The notes under the pieces are model-generated. The model made no database searches. It saw only the letters and a program-made list of their open reading frames with translations, and was not told the origin of the DNA. DNA of 64,000 nt from Streptomyces sp. SDr-06 (GTDB lineage Bacteria; Actinomycetota; Actinomycetes; Streptomycetales; Streptomycetaceae), in the NCBI RefSeq assembly GCF_003324565.1, contig NZ_QOLA01000010.1, forward strand, positions 124,001-188,000. Direction: 5' to 3'. Shown here in pieces: positions 8,461 through 16,887 of this stretch (positions are counted from its first letter, which is position 1; the number at the start of each line of letters is the position of its first letter). A program made the translations under genes and the position numbers.

Positions 8461-9009
8461 TCAGGAGGCGGTGCCCGCCCCGGCCCGTCGGCGGCGGGCG
8501 TACGCGAGGGTGAGGACGGCGACCAGAGGACCCCAGGCCAGCAGCGGGGCGTAGCAGGCGTCCATGATCAGGCCGGCTGGTCCGTGCGGGAAGTCGGGGT
8601 TGGCCAGCGGCCCTGCGGGCGCCAAGGTGACCGCCGCGCACAGGCCGGTCACCGCGAGGGCGCCCGTCGCGGCGGGTACGACGACGACCAGCGGCGGGAT
8701 ACGGCGTCCGCCCAACCGCGGTATCCAGTGCGGCACTTGTTCGCCCCAGGGCCGCACCAGACCGAGCGTCAGGCAGGCGGCCGCCTGCGAGGCCACCGAG
8801 AGCATCAGCACGTAGACCATGATCGGCGTCCCCTGGTAGAGAGTCCCGAGCCGCCCGGTGAATCCGACGTCCACGCCGAACCCCAGGGAAAGCCGCCACA
8901 CACACGAAGGCACGGTGCACAGCACGGTCGCCCAGGCCACCCATACCGCCCACCGGGGCGCGACGGACCCGGTATCCCGCACGGGCGACGTGTACTGACG
9001 GGACATCAT
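8461..9009 (-). CDS. Integral membrane protein of unknown function
   Basis: 182 residues from ATG 9009 with GGGGAG just upstream. Four or so hydrophobic segments: about 19-40, 57-82, 103-128 and 150-170, with a basic tail YARRRRAGAGTAS. The layout resembles small uncharacterised Streptomyces membrane proteins. It reads in the same direction as the 72-residue membrane protein downstream, but the 416-bp gap argues against one operon. Confidence 0.65.
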   Translation of the reverse strand: MMSRQYTSPVRDTGSVAPRWAVWVAWATVLCTVPSCVWRLSLGFGVDVGFTGRLGTLYQGTPIMVYVLMLSVASQAAACLTLGLVRPWGEQVPHWIPRLGGRRIPPLVVVVPAATGALAVTGLCAAVTLAPAGPLANPDFPHGPAGLIMDACYAPLLAWGPLVAVLTLAYARRRRAGAGTAS

Positions 9010-9192
9010 GAACTCCCCGAAGAGCAGGCCGAATTGACTCCTTCACCCTGTCAGCACCCGTTGCACGGCAGCATCATCCGCCAGTCCAAGGCCTCTCCCC
9101 CTCGCGCGGGGCCCTGCCTCCTCCCCCAGGAGGACACGATCACGGCCCGGCGAACCCCGTGTCGCCTCAGCGCCGGTCGATCCACCCTCAGG

Positions 9193-9392
9193 TCAGCGAC
9201 CGGCCGTCCGAACAGCACCGCAGCCCTCAGTCAGTCCCTGGCCGCCGACCAGGTCAAGGCTCAGATGGAGCGGCTGCGGCCTCGACAGCGAGGTCGGCCG
9301 CTCGAGAACAGCGCATCCCACTCGGCGACCCGCAGGGACCGCTCCTCGCTGGGCAGGGTGCAGGACTGCGGCACCCACGCAAGATCGCTCAT
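9193..9392 (-). pseudogene. Decayed conserved hypothetical gene, MerR-linked type
   Basis: From ATG 9392 (GGAG 9-12 bases upstream) the minus strand reads MSDLAWVPQSCTLPSEERSL and RVAEWDALF. This is the start of a small conserved actinobacterial protein (W-P-x-ACTLP...ERPLRVAEFD type) often found beside MerR-type metal regulators. The frame breaks after DALF, resumes as SRPQPLHLSLDLV in another frame and then degrades. A MerR-type promoter lies just upstream. Confidence 0.5.
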
Positions 9393-9438
9393 CACACTCG
9401 CTCCAGTCATCACGTCCCGGCAGTGGGGGCGCCTTTGA

Positions 9439-9469
9439 CGGTAAACCTGTACCTGGGTACCGGTTGCAA
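9439..9469 (-). promoter_or_regulatory. MerR-type promoter with 19-bp spacer and dyad
   Basis: On the minus strand TTGCAA (9469-9464) and TTACCG (9444-9439) are separated by 19 bases that hold the near-perfect inverted repeat ACCGGTACC/GGTACAGGT. An overlong spacer carrying a dyad is the mark of promoters twisted open by MerR-family activators. The gene it would drive (9392 leftwards) is decayed and no merR gene is in the window. Confidence 0.5.
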
Positions 9470-9869
9470 GCCCTGACCTCGCCTCGCGACGCTGACACAC
9501 AGCCCTCAGCGGTGGCCGGGAATGTGCCTGTCCGCACGGTGAGCGCCCCCCACCCCCCACCCGTCGCGACTGGTGCGTAGGGGCGAGACGGGCCCAGCGG
9601 CCCGACTCCCTTGTTCGGTCACGGAATTGGGCCGATGCGCACTCGCTGCCGTCCCGGACCGTCGGCCGCGACTTGCACGCTGCGCGCCCCGGGTCCCGGC
9701 TTTGCCGTCGCCAATTCAGGATCCGATCGTCTCCTGCCGATCACGGCTCCGCCTGCGCAGGCGTGGCAGCTTCACGCCCGCTTCGACGTCCGGCAGTTGA
9801 GTGGACACTTCCCGCCCGTCGGCCGCAGGCCGACTCTCCGCACCTGTGCGACCTGCGGCTTGGCCGAGT
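9470..9869. other. Intergenic, nothing recognised
   Basis: 400 bp without a gene I can support. Several overlapping plus-strand frames exist but are rich in Arg/Pro/Ser, as expected for random frames in high-GC DNA. Confidence 0.4.
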
Positions 9870-10436
9870 TCACCTTTGGCTGGCAGGCTTGCTGGGAAGC
9901 TCAGTGCGACTGCCCTGGCAGGAATAGACGATCTCCACGGAACCACCGGGGAGGGCGCGTTCGCGTAGGAAGGTCAGCCTGGTGTCGGCGCTGAGCATGG
10001 GCGTCAGTTGGGTCCCACCGCCGAACAGGATCGGCAGGACGACCAGTTCGAGGGTGTCGAGTGCGCCAAGAGTGTGGAACGTCCCGATCGTCTTCGGGCC
10101 TCCGATGAGGTGGACGTCGCCACCTCGGTTGGCCGAACGGAGCTTCTCAAGCAGCCGCACCGGGTCGCTGTCGGTGGTGACGTGGTCGGGGGTGCCCTCC
10201 GGACGGTGCGATCCGAGGACGTACACGTCGAGGTTCGGCCACGGCCAGCGGTTGTTGTTCAGCGCCGGTTCGAAGGTGGTGCGGCCCATCAGCGCCGCCT
10301 CGCAGCCTTCCAGGAACTCCTGGATGCCGTGGCTTTGGCCGGAGACGAACGCGGGGTCGGCAGTCAGAGCGGGCCACCCGCTCGGTGTGGTCACGTAGCC
10401 ATCGGCACTCATACTCATCCGGGCTCGGATCTTCAT
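9870..10436 (-). CDS. Dihydrofolate reductase-family (RibD C-terminal) protein
   Basis: 188 residues, ATG at 10436. The sequence follows the RibD-C/DHFR-like pattern: MKIRARMSMSADGYVTTPSG at the start, ALMGRTTFEPALN, YVLGSHRPEG, HLIGGPKTIGTFH and VLPILFGGGTQL. This family binds NADPH; members outside riboflavin synthesis are mostly of unknown substrate. It has no partner genes here. The C-terminal tail after VEIVYSC is slightly longer than usual. Confidence 0.85.
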   Translation of the reverse strand: MKIRARMSMSADGYVTTPSGWPALTADPAFVSGQSHGIQEFLEGCEAALMGRTTFEPALNNNRWPWPNLDVYVLGSHRPEGTPDHVTTDSDPVRLLEKLRSANRGGDVHLIGGPKTIGTFHTLGALDTLELVVLPILFGGGTQLTPMLSADTRLTFLRERALPGGSVEIVYSCQGSRTELPSKPASQR

Positions 10437-10719
10437 GGTGTCTCCTCCAGGCCGCCAGGCAGCCGGCTATGTCGTCGGCACCCCGAAGCGGCGGTCGACG
10501 AGCGGACCATACGTGTTGATCGTCGGGGCCGCGACCTGTCCGGATCCCGCTTCGCGGGGTCCCAGAACGCGCCTCCACCCAAGCGTCGAACGGGACACCC
10601 GCCGATCGACACGCTGCCGAAATCTTTTCCCACTGATATGGCCCTCGCGCGCAAGCGACTCGGCGCGCTCGGCCTCAAGGCGGCCCGCGGCCCGACCCCA
10701 GGACGACGGACAAGGCCGA
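10437..10719. other. Intergenic, nothing recognised
   Basis: 283 bp upstream of the RibD-type gene, leading into the IS5 stub. It holds the presumed promoter of the reductase gene but no clear box was seen. Confidence 0.4.
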
Positions 10720-10901
10720 CCAGGCGGGCCCTCGCAAGGAGCGCGGCCCCCGCAGCGGGCGATGGCCGCGGTTCGACGCCGAGGGCTACGGAGCCGGGCA
10801 CGCAGTCACATTGGGGATCAATCCACTCGAAGTGGCATCGCGCCGCGGCGACCCGCTCCGAGGCGACCTTCCTCGTCGCGGCCATCGACGAGTGGCCATG
10901 A
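10720..10901 (+). pseudogene. IS5-family transposase C-terminal remnant (second type)
   Basis: Two frames together give the end of an IS5-group transposase: GRWPRFDAEGYGAGHAVTLG IN in one frame, then KWHRAAATRSEATFLVAAID EWP before TGA 10899-10901 in another. The intact family reads PRFD.E.Y..RHAVE.GINRLK.HRAVATRYDKLA.RYEAT.LVAAINEWL. At least one indel and a lost DKLA segment make it non-functional. It is a different subgroup from the stub at 1222-1431. Confidence 0.65.
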
Positions 10902-10950
10902 CCAGCAGCAATCAGGCTTCCGGCCTTGCGTCCCTACCTCACGGCGCCGC

Positions 10951-11334
10951 TCAGGAAGACTTCGCGGCGCGATCCGACTCGCTGCGAAGCACACAGAATT
11001 CATTGCCCTCAGGGTCTGCGAGAACGGCCCATCCCGTGCCATCGGGTTCTCGGCGGTCGGCAACGAAGGTGGCACCGAGGCTCAGCAGCCGCTCGACCTC
11101 CTCCTCGCGCGAGGACTCCGGGCGCAGGCACAGGTGGATCCGATTCTTGATCGTCTTCGGTTCCGGCACCTGATTGAAGTGCAGCAGCGGGCCCTCCGGG
11201 AGCATCACGTCGACCTCCGGGTCGCCCGGACTGTCCTCTGGATGCAGCGGGTAGCCAGTCACCTCGCTCCAGAACCGAGCCAGCTCATAAGCATCCGCGC
11301 AGTCGATCGCCACGTTCTGCAACACCGAGACCAT
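10951..11334 (-). CDS. VOC-family (glyoxalase-like) protein
   Basis: 127 residues, one VOC unit with the usual beginning VLQNVAIDCADAYELARFWS and ending WAVLADPEGNEFCVL. In between, HFNQVPEPKTIKNRIHLCL and GATFVADRR fit the beta-alpha-beta-beta-beta repeat. VOC proteins bind a metal and act as lyases, dioxygenases or resistance proteins; none of these can be assigned. Monocistronic. Confidence 0.85.
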   Translation of the reverse strand: MVSVLQNVAIDCADAYELARFWSEVTGYPLHPEDSPGDPEVDVMLPEGPLLHFNQVPEPKTIKNRIHLCLRPESSREEEVERLLSLGATFVADRREPDGTGWAVLADPEGNEFCVLRSESDRAAKSS

Positions 11335-11749
11335 GCGGGTCAGCCTGCCTTAGCGCTGGCACAGCGTTCAAGCGCCGTCACACAGTACGCGCCCTGACGC
11401 TCCAGTAGCAGAAGGCTATGTGACACGGCGTCATCGACGCTGGACCGGCTACCGAGGATGACGGGTGGATGCATCGGCATGTGCTGGATCTGCTTCTTGT
11501 CCAGCGGACGCCCCCGTTGGGTCGGCTTCACGGCTGGGTGTGGTGCTCGGCGGCGTCGAAGGCGCTCGCGAGCGGGGGCGGCGCCGAGCGGAACTGGTCG
11601 GGCAGGGAGCCGGAGGGCACGACGAACCCTCCGCCGCCCAGGCTCCCGGCGGCCTTTGCGTTCCCCGGCGGCCGGAGCCGGCCTCCCAACGCGATGCGCG
11701 GCACTACGGGAGGCGGTGCCGCACCTGGCCTGGATGGCGGGGTGAGCGG
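11335..11749. other. Intergenic region before the ars operon end
   Basis: 415 bp. A 63-codon minus-strand frame (11340-11531) has no family and no convincing start signal. Nothing else recognised. Confidence 0.35.
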
Positions 11750-12169
11750 TCAGGACTGCTCGGGCAGCAATTCGGTGAGCAGCGCGCGGACACGGCGCTC
11801 GATCTCGTCGCGGATGGGGCGGACGGCGTCGATGCCCCGCCCGGCGGGGTCCTCCAACTGCCAGTCGACGTACCGCTTTCCGGGAAAGACCGGGCAGGTG
11901 TCGCCGCAGCCCATGGTGATCACGACGTCGGATGCCTGCACGGCTTCCAGGGTGAGGATCTTCGGCGTCTCGGCAGACATGTCAACGCCGACCTCCGCCA
12001 TCGCGGCGACGGCTGCGGGATTCACCGCGTCGGCTGGCGCGGACCCCGCGGAGCGGACGTCGACCCGCCCCTGGGAGAGGCGGGTGAGGAAGGCGGCGGC
12101 CATCTGGGAGCGGCCCGCGTTGTGGACGCAGACGAACAGCGCCGACGGCTTCGGCTGGGAGTCAGACAT
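11750..12169 (-). CDS. arsC: Arsenate reductase, low-Mr phosphatase type
   Basis: 139 residues. Reduces arsenate to arsenite, normally coupled to thioredoxin or mycothiol. The P-loop CVHNAGR (Cys14 to Arg20) and the two further cysteines in MGCGDTCPVFPGK (Cys88 and Cys92) are those of the Cys-relay in thioredoxin-linked ArsC enzymes, and the DPAG motif supplies the Asp of the phosphatase fold. Its ATG overlaps the stop of arsB by eight bases (ATGTCTGA), so the two are translationally coupled. Last gene of arsR-arsB-arsC. Confidence 0.93.
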   Translation of the reverse strand: MSDSQPKPSALFVCVHNAGRSQMAAAFLTRLSQGRVDVRSAGSAPADAVNPAAVAAMAEVGVDMSAETPKILTLEAVQASDVVITMGCGDTCPVFPGKRYVDWQLEDPAGRGIDAVRPIRDEIERRVRALLTELLPEQS

Positions 12170-13268
12170 GTGCGGAGCCTTCCGGGGCGGCGGCCGCGGG
12201 GGCCTTCAGGGCGGGCTGGGGAAAGGAGCGGCGGGCGGCGAGGGCGACGTAGACGAGGCCGATGAGGACGGGGACCTCGATGAGCGGGCCGACGACTCCG
12301 GCCAGTGCCTGCCCGGAGGTGGCACCGAATGTGGCGATGGCGACCGCGATGGCGAGCTCGAAGTTGTTGCCGGCCGCGGTGAAGGCCAGCGTCGCCGCCT
12401 TCGGGTAGTCGAGGCCGACCGCGCGGCCGGCGGTCAGAGACCCGGCCCACATCAGTGCGAAGTACACCAGCAGCGGTAGCGCGATCCGGGCGACGTCGAA
12501 GGGCTGGGAGGTGATGGCGTCGCCCTGCAGCGCGAACAGCACCACGATCGTGAACAGCAGCCCGTACAGGGCGAACGGGCCGATGCGCGGGATGAGCCTG
12601 GTCTCGTACCAGGTGCGGCCCTTGGCCTTCTCGCCCAGGCGGCGGGTGAGGAACCCGGCGGCCAGGGGTATGCCGAGGAAGATCAGGACGGAGCGGGCGA
12701 TCTCCCACACCGAGACGTCCAGGGCTGTCTGCTGCAGGCCGAGCCAGCCGGGCAGCACGTTCAGGTAGAACCAGCCGAGGCCGGCGAACGCGATGACCTG
12801 GAAGACGGAGTTGAGGGCGACCAGGACGGCGGCGGCTTCGCGGTCCCCGCAGGCCAGGTCGTTCCAGATGATGACCATCGCGATGCAGCGGGCGAGCCCG
12901 ACGATGATCAGCCCGGTGCGGTACTCGGGCAGGTCCGGCAGGAAGACCCAGGCCAGGACGAACATCAGCGCAGGCCCCACGACCCAGTTGAGCACCAGGG
13001 AGGGGACGAGCAGGCGCCGGTCGCGGGTGACCGTGCCCAGGCGGTCGTAGCGGACCTTCGCGAGGACCGGATACATCATCACCAGCAGGCCGAGCGCGAT
13101 CGGCAGCGAGACCCCGGTCACGGTGACCTTCGCGAGCGCGTCGCCCAGGCTGGGCAAAAGGCGGCCCAGGCCCAGACCGGCGGCCATCGCGGCGAGGATC
13201 CACACGGCGAGGAACCGGTCCAGGAACGACAGCCGTGCCGCCACCGGTGCGGCGGCCCTGCCGCTCAC
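12162..13268 (-). CDS. arsB: ACR3-family arsenite efflux permease
   Basis: 368 residues with ten hydrophobic segments. The GTG at 13268 is chosen because it forms a GTGA overlap with the arsR stop and gives the normal ACR3 length; the longer open frame upstream is antisense-like Arg-rich sequence. ACR3 landmarks: RCIAMVIIWNDLACGD with the Cys needed in TM4, and AAGNNFELAIAVAIATFG with the conserved Glu. The protein exports arsenite using the proton gradient. Co-transcribed and translationally coupled with both neighbours. ACR3 members are named acr3 or arsB in different genomes. Confidence 0.93.
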   Translation of the reverse strand: MSGRAAAPVAARLSFLDRFLAVWILAAMAAGLGLGRLLPSLGDALAKVTVTGVSLPIALGLLVMMYPVLAKVRYDRLGTVTRDRRLLVPSLVLNWVVGPALMFVLAWVFLPDLPEYRTGLIIVGLARCIAMVIIWNDLACGDREAAAVLVALNSVFQVIAFAGLGWFYLNVLPGWLGLQQTALDVSVWEIARSVLIFLGIPLAAGFLTRRLGEKAKGRTWYETRLIPRIGPFALYGLLFTIVVLFALQGDAITSQPFDVARIALPLLVYFALMWAGSLTAGRAVGLDYPKAATLAFTAAGNNFELAIAVAIATFGATSGQALAGVVGPLIEVPVLIGLVYVALAARRSFPQPALKAPAAAAPEGSAHV

Positions 13269-13654
13269 GAGGCGGTCCCGGCGGGTTCGGCCGGTACGCC
13301 GGTGCGGGTCAGGACGGCGGCGAGCCGATCGGTCGTGGCGGGCAGCAGCCGGTAGTACACCCACGTGCCGCGTCGTTCGGAGTCGATCAGCCCGGCCTGC
13401 TTCAGCAGCTTCAGGTGGTGGGAGATGGTCGGCTGGGACAGTTCGAAGGCGCGCGTGAGGTCGCAGACGCAGATCTCCCCACCCTCCCGCGAGGCGATCA
13501 TCGACAGCAACCGCAGCCGCACCGGGTCCCCCAGCGCCTTGAAGACCTTCGCCAGGCCGGTGGCCGTCTCCTCATCGAGGGGAGCACTCAGCACGGTCGG
13601 GCAGCAGTCGCCGGCCGTGTCCTGGCCGAGCACCACCAACTCTTGTTTCGACAT
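13265..13654 (-). CDS. arsR: ArsR arsenite-responsive repressor
   Basis: 129 residues. A winged helix (LSQPTISHHLKLLKQAGLI, then ERRGTWVYYRL) is preceded by EICVCDL with Cys62 and Cys64, close to the classic ELCVCDL site. There is also an N-terminal Cys17-Cys18 pair of the kind that, with a third Cys, forms the As(III) site in Corynebacterium ArsR, so either site could operate. First gene of the arsRBC operon and divergent from arsM; a dyad at 13663-13678 lies directly before its start. Confidence 0.93.
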   Translation of the reverse strand: MSKQELVVLGQDTAGDCCPTVLSAPLDEETATGLAKVFKALGDPVRLRLLSMIASREGGEICVCDLTRAFELSQPTISHHLKLLKQAGLIDSERRGTWVYYRLLPATTDRLAAVLTRTGVPAEPAGTAS

Positions 13655-13662
13655 TCTTCTAT

Positions 13663-13678
13663 ATTGACGTTTTTCAAT
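13663..13678. promoter_or_regulatory. Candidate ArsR operator
   Basis: ATTGA-n6-TCAAT lies 9 bases upstream of the arsR start, in an AT-rich island inside otherwise GC-rich DNA. It resembles the ATCAA-n6-TTGAT type dyads of the SmtB/ArsR family. Its position between arsR and arsM would let ArsR control both directions. Confidence 0.6.
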
Positions 13679-13757
13679 TCACGACGCAAGGTGGGACAGA
13701 AGGATGTGAATGCAACCCGGTGAGGGCCTCGCCAGGCCCGTCCTCAAGGAGTCAGCC

Positions 13758-14576
13758 ATGACCGAACGGTCCACCGACCTGCGCGAGACCGTCCGCCGCC
13801 GGTACGCGGCGGCCGCCGTCCAGGTGACCGAGGGCGGCAGCGCCTGCTGCGGACCGGCCGCCATCGAGATCGACGACAACTTCGGCTCGGCCCTGTATAC
13901 CGGCACCGAGCGCGAAGACCTGCCCACCGAGGCCGTCGCCGCCTCCCTCGGCTGCGGAAACCCCACCGCGGTCGCCGACCTGAACGAGGGCGACCGCGTA
14001 CTGGACCTCGGCTCCGGGGGTGGTATCGACGTCCTGCTCTCCGCCCGCCGGGTCGGCCCCACCGGCCGGGCGTTCGGGCTGGACATGACCGAAGAGATGC
14101 TGGCCCTGGCGGTGGCGAACCAGAAGAAGGCCGGCGCCACCAACGTCGAGTTCCTCAAGGGCACCATCGAGGCCATCCCGCTGCCCGCGGCCACCATCGA
14201 CGTGGTGATCTCCAACTGTGTGATCAACCTATCCACCGACAAGGCGGCCGTCTTCGCCGAGACGTTCCGCGTCCTGGCCCCCGGCGGCCGGATCGGGATA
14301 TCGGACGTCGTCGCCGACGACACTCTCACCCCCGCTCAGCGAGCCGAACGTGGCGACTACGTCGGTTGCATCGCGGGCGCCCTGTCCTTCAGCGAGTACC
14401 GGGCGGGACTGGAAGCCGCCGGGTTCACGGACATCGCGATCACCCCGACTCACGCGGTCGCCGACGGCATGCACTCCGCCATCGTCAAGGCCACCAAGCC
14501 CCGCACCGCGAACACCGGCACCGCGCAGGCAGCCGCGCCGAGTGACGCGGGCGCCGCGGCCTGCTGCGGAAACTGA
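13758..14576 (+). CDS. arsM: Arsenite methyltransferase
   Basis: 272 residues from ATG 13758, with AAGGAG seven bases before it. SAM-dependent methylation of As(III). The SAM motif is VLDLGSGGGIDVLLSARRVG (about 81-100). The arsenic-binding cysteines of the family are present: Cys66 in SLGCGNP, Cys154 in ISNCVINL and Cys204 in VGCIAGAL. Extra pairs Cys30-Cys31 and Cys269-Cys270 lie near the ends. Divergent from arsRBC and probably co-regulated. A hairpin follows. Confidence 0.93.
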   Translation: MTERSTDLRETVRRRYAAAAVQVTEGGSACCGPAAIEIDDNFGSALYTGTEREDLPTEAVAASLGCGNPTAVADLNEGDRVLDLGSGGGIDVLLSARRVGPTGRAFGLDMTEEMLALAVANQKKAGATNVEFLKGTIEAIPLPAATIDVVISNCVINLSTDKAAVFAETFRVLAPGGRIGISDVVADDTLTPAQRAERGDYVGCIAGALSFSEYRAGLEAAGFTDIAITPTHAVADGMHSAIVKATKPRTANTGTAQAAAPSDAGAAACCGN

Positions 14577-14582
14577 TCGGCA

Positions 14583-14605
14583 GGGGCGCCGGGGTGCGGC
14601 GCCCC
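14583..14605. terminator. Bidirectional hairpin between arsM and the tauD-like gene
   Basis: GGGGCGCC and GGCGCCCC pair around a 7-base loop between two converging genes. Confidence 0.75.
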
Positions 14606-14625
14606 GCCTTCCGGGGGGCCTTGTG

Positions 14626-15528
14626 TCACGCCTCCGGCGTGTGGACCGATGTGTAGTGCGAGGCGTCGCCCGCTATCGAGTAGCTCTCCTTGCCCTCGAT
14701 GCCGACCGGCACATCACCGGCGACGGTCACACGGTGCAGACGGCGCGGCAGGCCGTTGTAGTTGTCGATGGCGTAGTGCTGGGTGATCCGGTTGTCGAAC
14801 AGGACGAGCTGGTTCGGCGACCAGCGCCAGCGCAGGACGTTCTCCGGCCGGGTCACATAGGCCTGGAGCAGGTCGAGGACCTTGCGGGACTCTGCCACCG
14901 ACAGGCCGACGATCCGCTGGGCGAACCCGCCGATGAACAGTCCGCGTTCGCCGGTCAGGGGGTGCACGCGAACGACCGGGTGGGCGGTCCGGAAGGTGAT
15001 GGATGTGAACTGGGCGCGCTGCTCAGCCTTGTCCTCGTCGACCTCCTCGTCCGGCACCGCGTAGTCGTAGTCGTTGGTGTGCTCCGCCCAGAGCGTGTCG
15101 GCGAGCTGCCGCAGCGGCTCTGGCAGGCTCCGGTAGGCGGAGGCCGAGTTGGCGATCAGCGTCTCGCCTCCGTACGGCGGGACGGTGATGCTGCGCAGGG
15201 TGCTGGCCTGCGGCGGGTTGAGGACGAAGGTGACGTCGGTGTGCCAGTGGTTGGCGCGTCCGCGCTCGCTGTCCACGGGGAGCACGTTGGGTGCGTCGTC
15301 CACGGCGGGCACGGTGGGGTGGGCGGTGGTGAGGTCGCCGAAGTGGCGGGCGAAGGCCTGCTGTCCCTCGTCGTCGAGGTCGACGTCGTCGAAGACCAGC
15401 GCCTTGTGCTCGTTGAGGGCGGCGCGCAGCGCGGCGACGGTCTCCGTGTCGAGTGGCCTGGCGATGTCGATGCCGGACACCTGGGCGCCGATGTGTGCGG
15501 TGACCTTGCGGATCTGTATGTCGGACAT
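14626..15528 (-). CDS. TauD/TfdA-family Fe(II)/2-oxoglutarate dioxygenase
   Basis: 300 residues. The iron triad is visible: His96 and Asp98 in HWHTDV and His251 in TQHYAIDNY; Arg262/263/266 in PRRLHR supply the 2-oxoglutarate ligand. Spacing matches TauD (His99, Asp101, His255). Such enzymes hydroxylate sulfonates or alkyl sulfates so that sulfite or sulfate is released. Last gene of an organosulfur operon, 12 bases after the monooxygenase gene; the operon context supports sulfonate or sulfate-ester use rather than herbicide cleavage. Exact substrate unknown. Confidence 0.88.
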   Translation of the reverse strand: MSDIQIRKVTAHIGAQVSGIDIARPLDTETVAALRAALNEHKALVFDDVDLDDEGQQAFARHFGDLTTAHPTVPAVDDAPNVLPVDSERGRANHWHTDVTFVLNPPQASTLRSITVPPYGGETLIANSASAYRSLPEPLRQLADTLWAEHTNDYDYAVPDEEVDEDKAEQRAQFTSITFRTAHPVVRVHPLTGERGLFIGGFAQRIVGLSVAESRKVLDLLQAYVTRPENVLRWRWSPNQLVLFDNRITQHYAIDNYNGLPRRLHRVTVAGDVPVGIEGKESYSIAGDASHYTSVHTPEA

Positions 15529-15540
15529 GGGAGGGACCTT

Positions 15541-16887
15541 TCAGACGTGGGTGAGGGTCGGGGAGGGGGTGTGCTGGTTGACGGGGCGCGGTAGGCCGTA
15601 GCGGTCGCGCAGGGTGCCTCGCGGGCCGTATTCCGTGCGGAACAGGCCGCGGGCGCGCAGGATCGGCACGACGTGGTCGACGAAGAGGCCGAGGCCGGAG
15701 GGCAGGACGGCGGGCATGATGTTGAAGCCGTCGGCGGCGCCCAGGCCGAACCAGTCCTCGATCGCGTCAGCCACCTGCTCGGGCGTGCCGGTGAAGGTCA
15801 GGTGGCCTCGTCCCCCGCCGAGGCGGCCGATGAGTTCGCGGACGGTGAGGCGCTCGCGCCGGGCGAGTTCCACAACGAGGGTGTAGCGGCTCTTGGCCCC
15901 CTCGATGTCGCTCTCCGGCGGCAGCTCGGCGGGCAGCCGGGCATCGAGTTCGAGGATGCCCGGCTCCAGGTTCAGCAGGCGTTCGAGCCGGTGGAGGCCG
16001 TGCTCGTGGACGATGTGGTCCTCCAGGACCTGCTCGTGCGCCCGAGCCTCGGCCTCGGTGGAGCCGATGACCGGCACGATGCCGGGCAGGACCTTGAGGT
16101 GGTCGGGGTTCCGTCCGGCCGCGCGCGCCCGGGCCTTGAGGTCGGCGTAGAAGGCCTGCGCGTCCCCCAGCGTCTGCTGCGCCGTGAAGACGGCCTCCGC
16201 GTAGCGGGCCGCAAAGTGCTTGCCGTCCTGCGAGGAGCCCGCCTGTACGAGGAGGGGGTAGCCCTGCGGGCTGCGGGGCACGTTGAGAGCGCCCTCGACG
16301 CTGAAGTACCTGCCCTTGTGGCGCGGCGGGTGAACCTTGCGATCGTCGCCCCAGACCCCTTGTGCCTTGTCCGCGACGACCAGGTCGTCCTCCCAGCTGT
16401 CCCAGAGCTTGAGCGCCACGTCCAGGAACTCGGCGGCACGCTCGTACCGGGTGGCGTGGGTGGGTTCGTCGTCGAGCCCGAAGTTGCGGGCGGCTTCGGC
16501 GCCAGCGGTGGTGACAATGTTCCAGCCCGCCCGGCCGCCGCTGATGTGGTCGAGGGAGGCGAAGCGGCGGGCCAGGTTGTAGGGCGAGTTGTACGAGGTT
16601 GAGGCGGTGGCGATGAGCCCGATGTGCTCGGTGGCCACCGCCAGCGCGGTCAGCAGGGTAAGGGGCTCGAGCACGCCGGCGGGCCGCTGGCCGACGTTGT
16701 TGAACAGGACCGGGCCGTCGGCGAGGAACAGCGAGTCGAAGGTGCCGCGTTCGGCGATGCGGGCGAGCTCGCGGTAGTGGTCGAGGTCGACACTCGCGTA
16801 CGGGTCGCTCTCGGGCAGCCGCCACGAGGCCTCGTGATGTCCGGTGCTCATGAGGAAGGCGTTGAGGTGCAGTTGGCGCCCGGTCAC
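15541..16887 (-). CDS. FMN-dependent monooxygenase, NtaA/SnaA/SoxA/DszA type
   Basis: 448 residues. GTG 16887 is used because it makes a GTGA overlap with the stop of the ATPase gene and starts the family domain at once (GRQLHLNAFLMSTGHHEASW). Typical motifs: FDSLFLADGP, STSYNSPYNLARRFASLDHI, SGGRAGWNIVTT and QAGSSQDGKHFAARYAEAVF. These flavin monooxygenases need a separate FMN reductase and cleave C-S or C-N bonds. Lying between an SsuABC-like transporter and a TauD-like gene, it most likely desulfurises an imported organosulfur compound. Confidence 0.88.
   Translation of the reverse strand: MTGRQLHLNAFLMSTGHHEASWRLPESDPYASVDLDHYRELARIAERGTFDSLFLADGPVLFNNVGQRPAGVLEPLTLLTALAVATEHIGLIATASTSYNSPYNLARRFASLDHISGGRAGWNIVTTAGAEAARNFGLDDEPTHATRYERAAEFLDVALKLWDSWEDDLVVADKAQGVWGDDRKVHPPRHKGRYFSVEGALNVPRSPQGYPLLVQAGSSQDGKHFAARYAEAVFTAQQTLGDAQAFYADLKARARAAGRNPDHLKVLPGIVPVIGSTEAEARAHEQVLEDHIVHEHGLHRLERLLNLEPGILELDARLPAELPPESDIEGAKSRYTLVVELARRERLTVRELIGRLGGGRGHLTFTGTPEQVADAIEDWFGLGAADGFNIMPAVLPSGLGLFVDHVVPILRARGLFRTEYGPRGTLRDRYGLPRPVNQHTPSPTLTHV

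Noticed and set aside
12022..13203. 393-codon frame across the arsB gene
   Set aside because: Shadow of arsB in another frame; Arg/Pro-rich.
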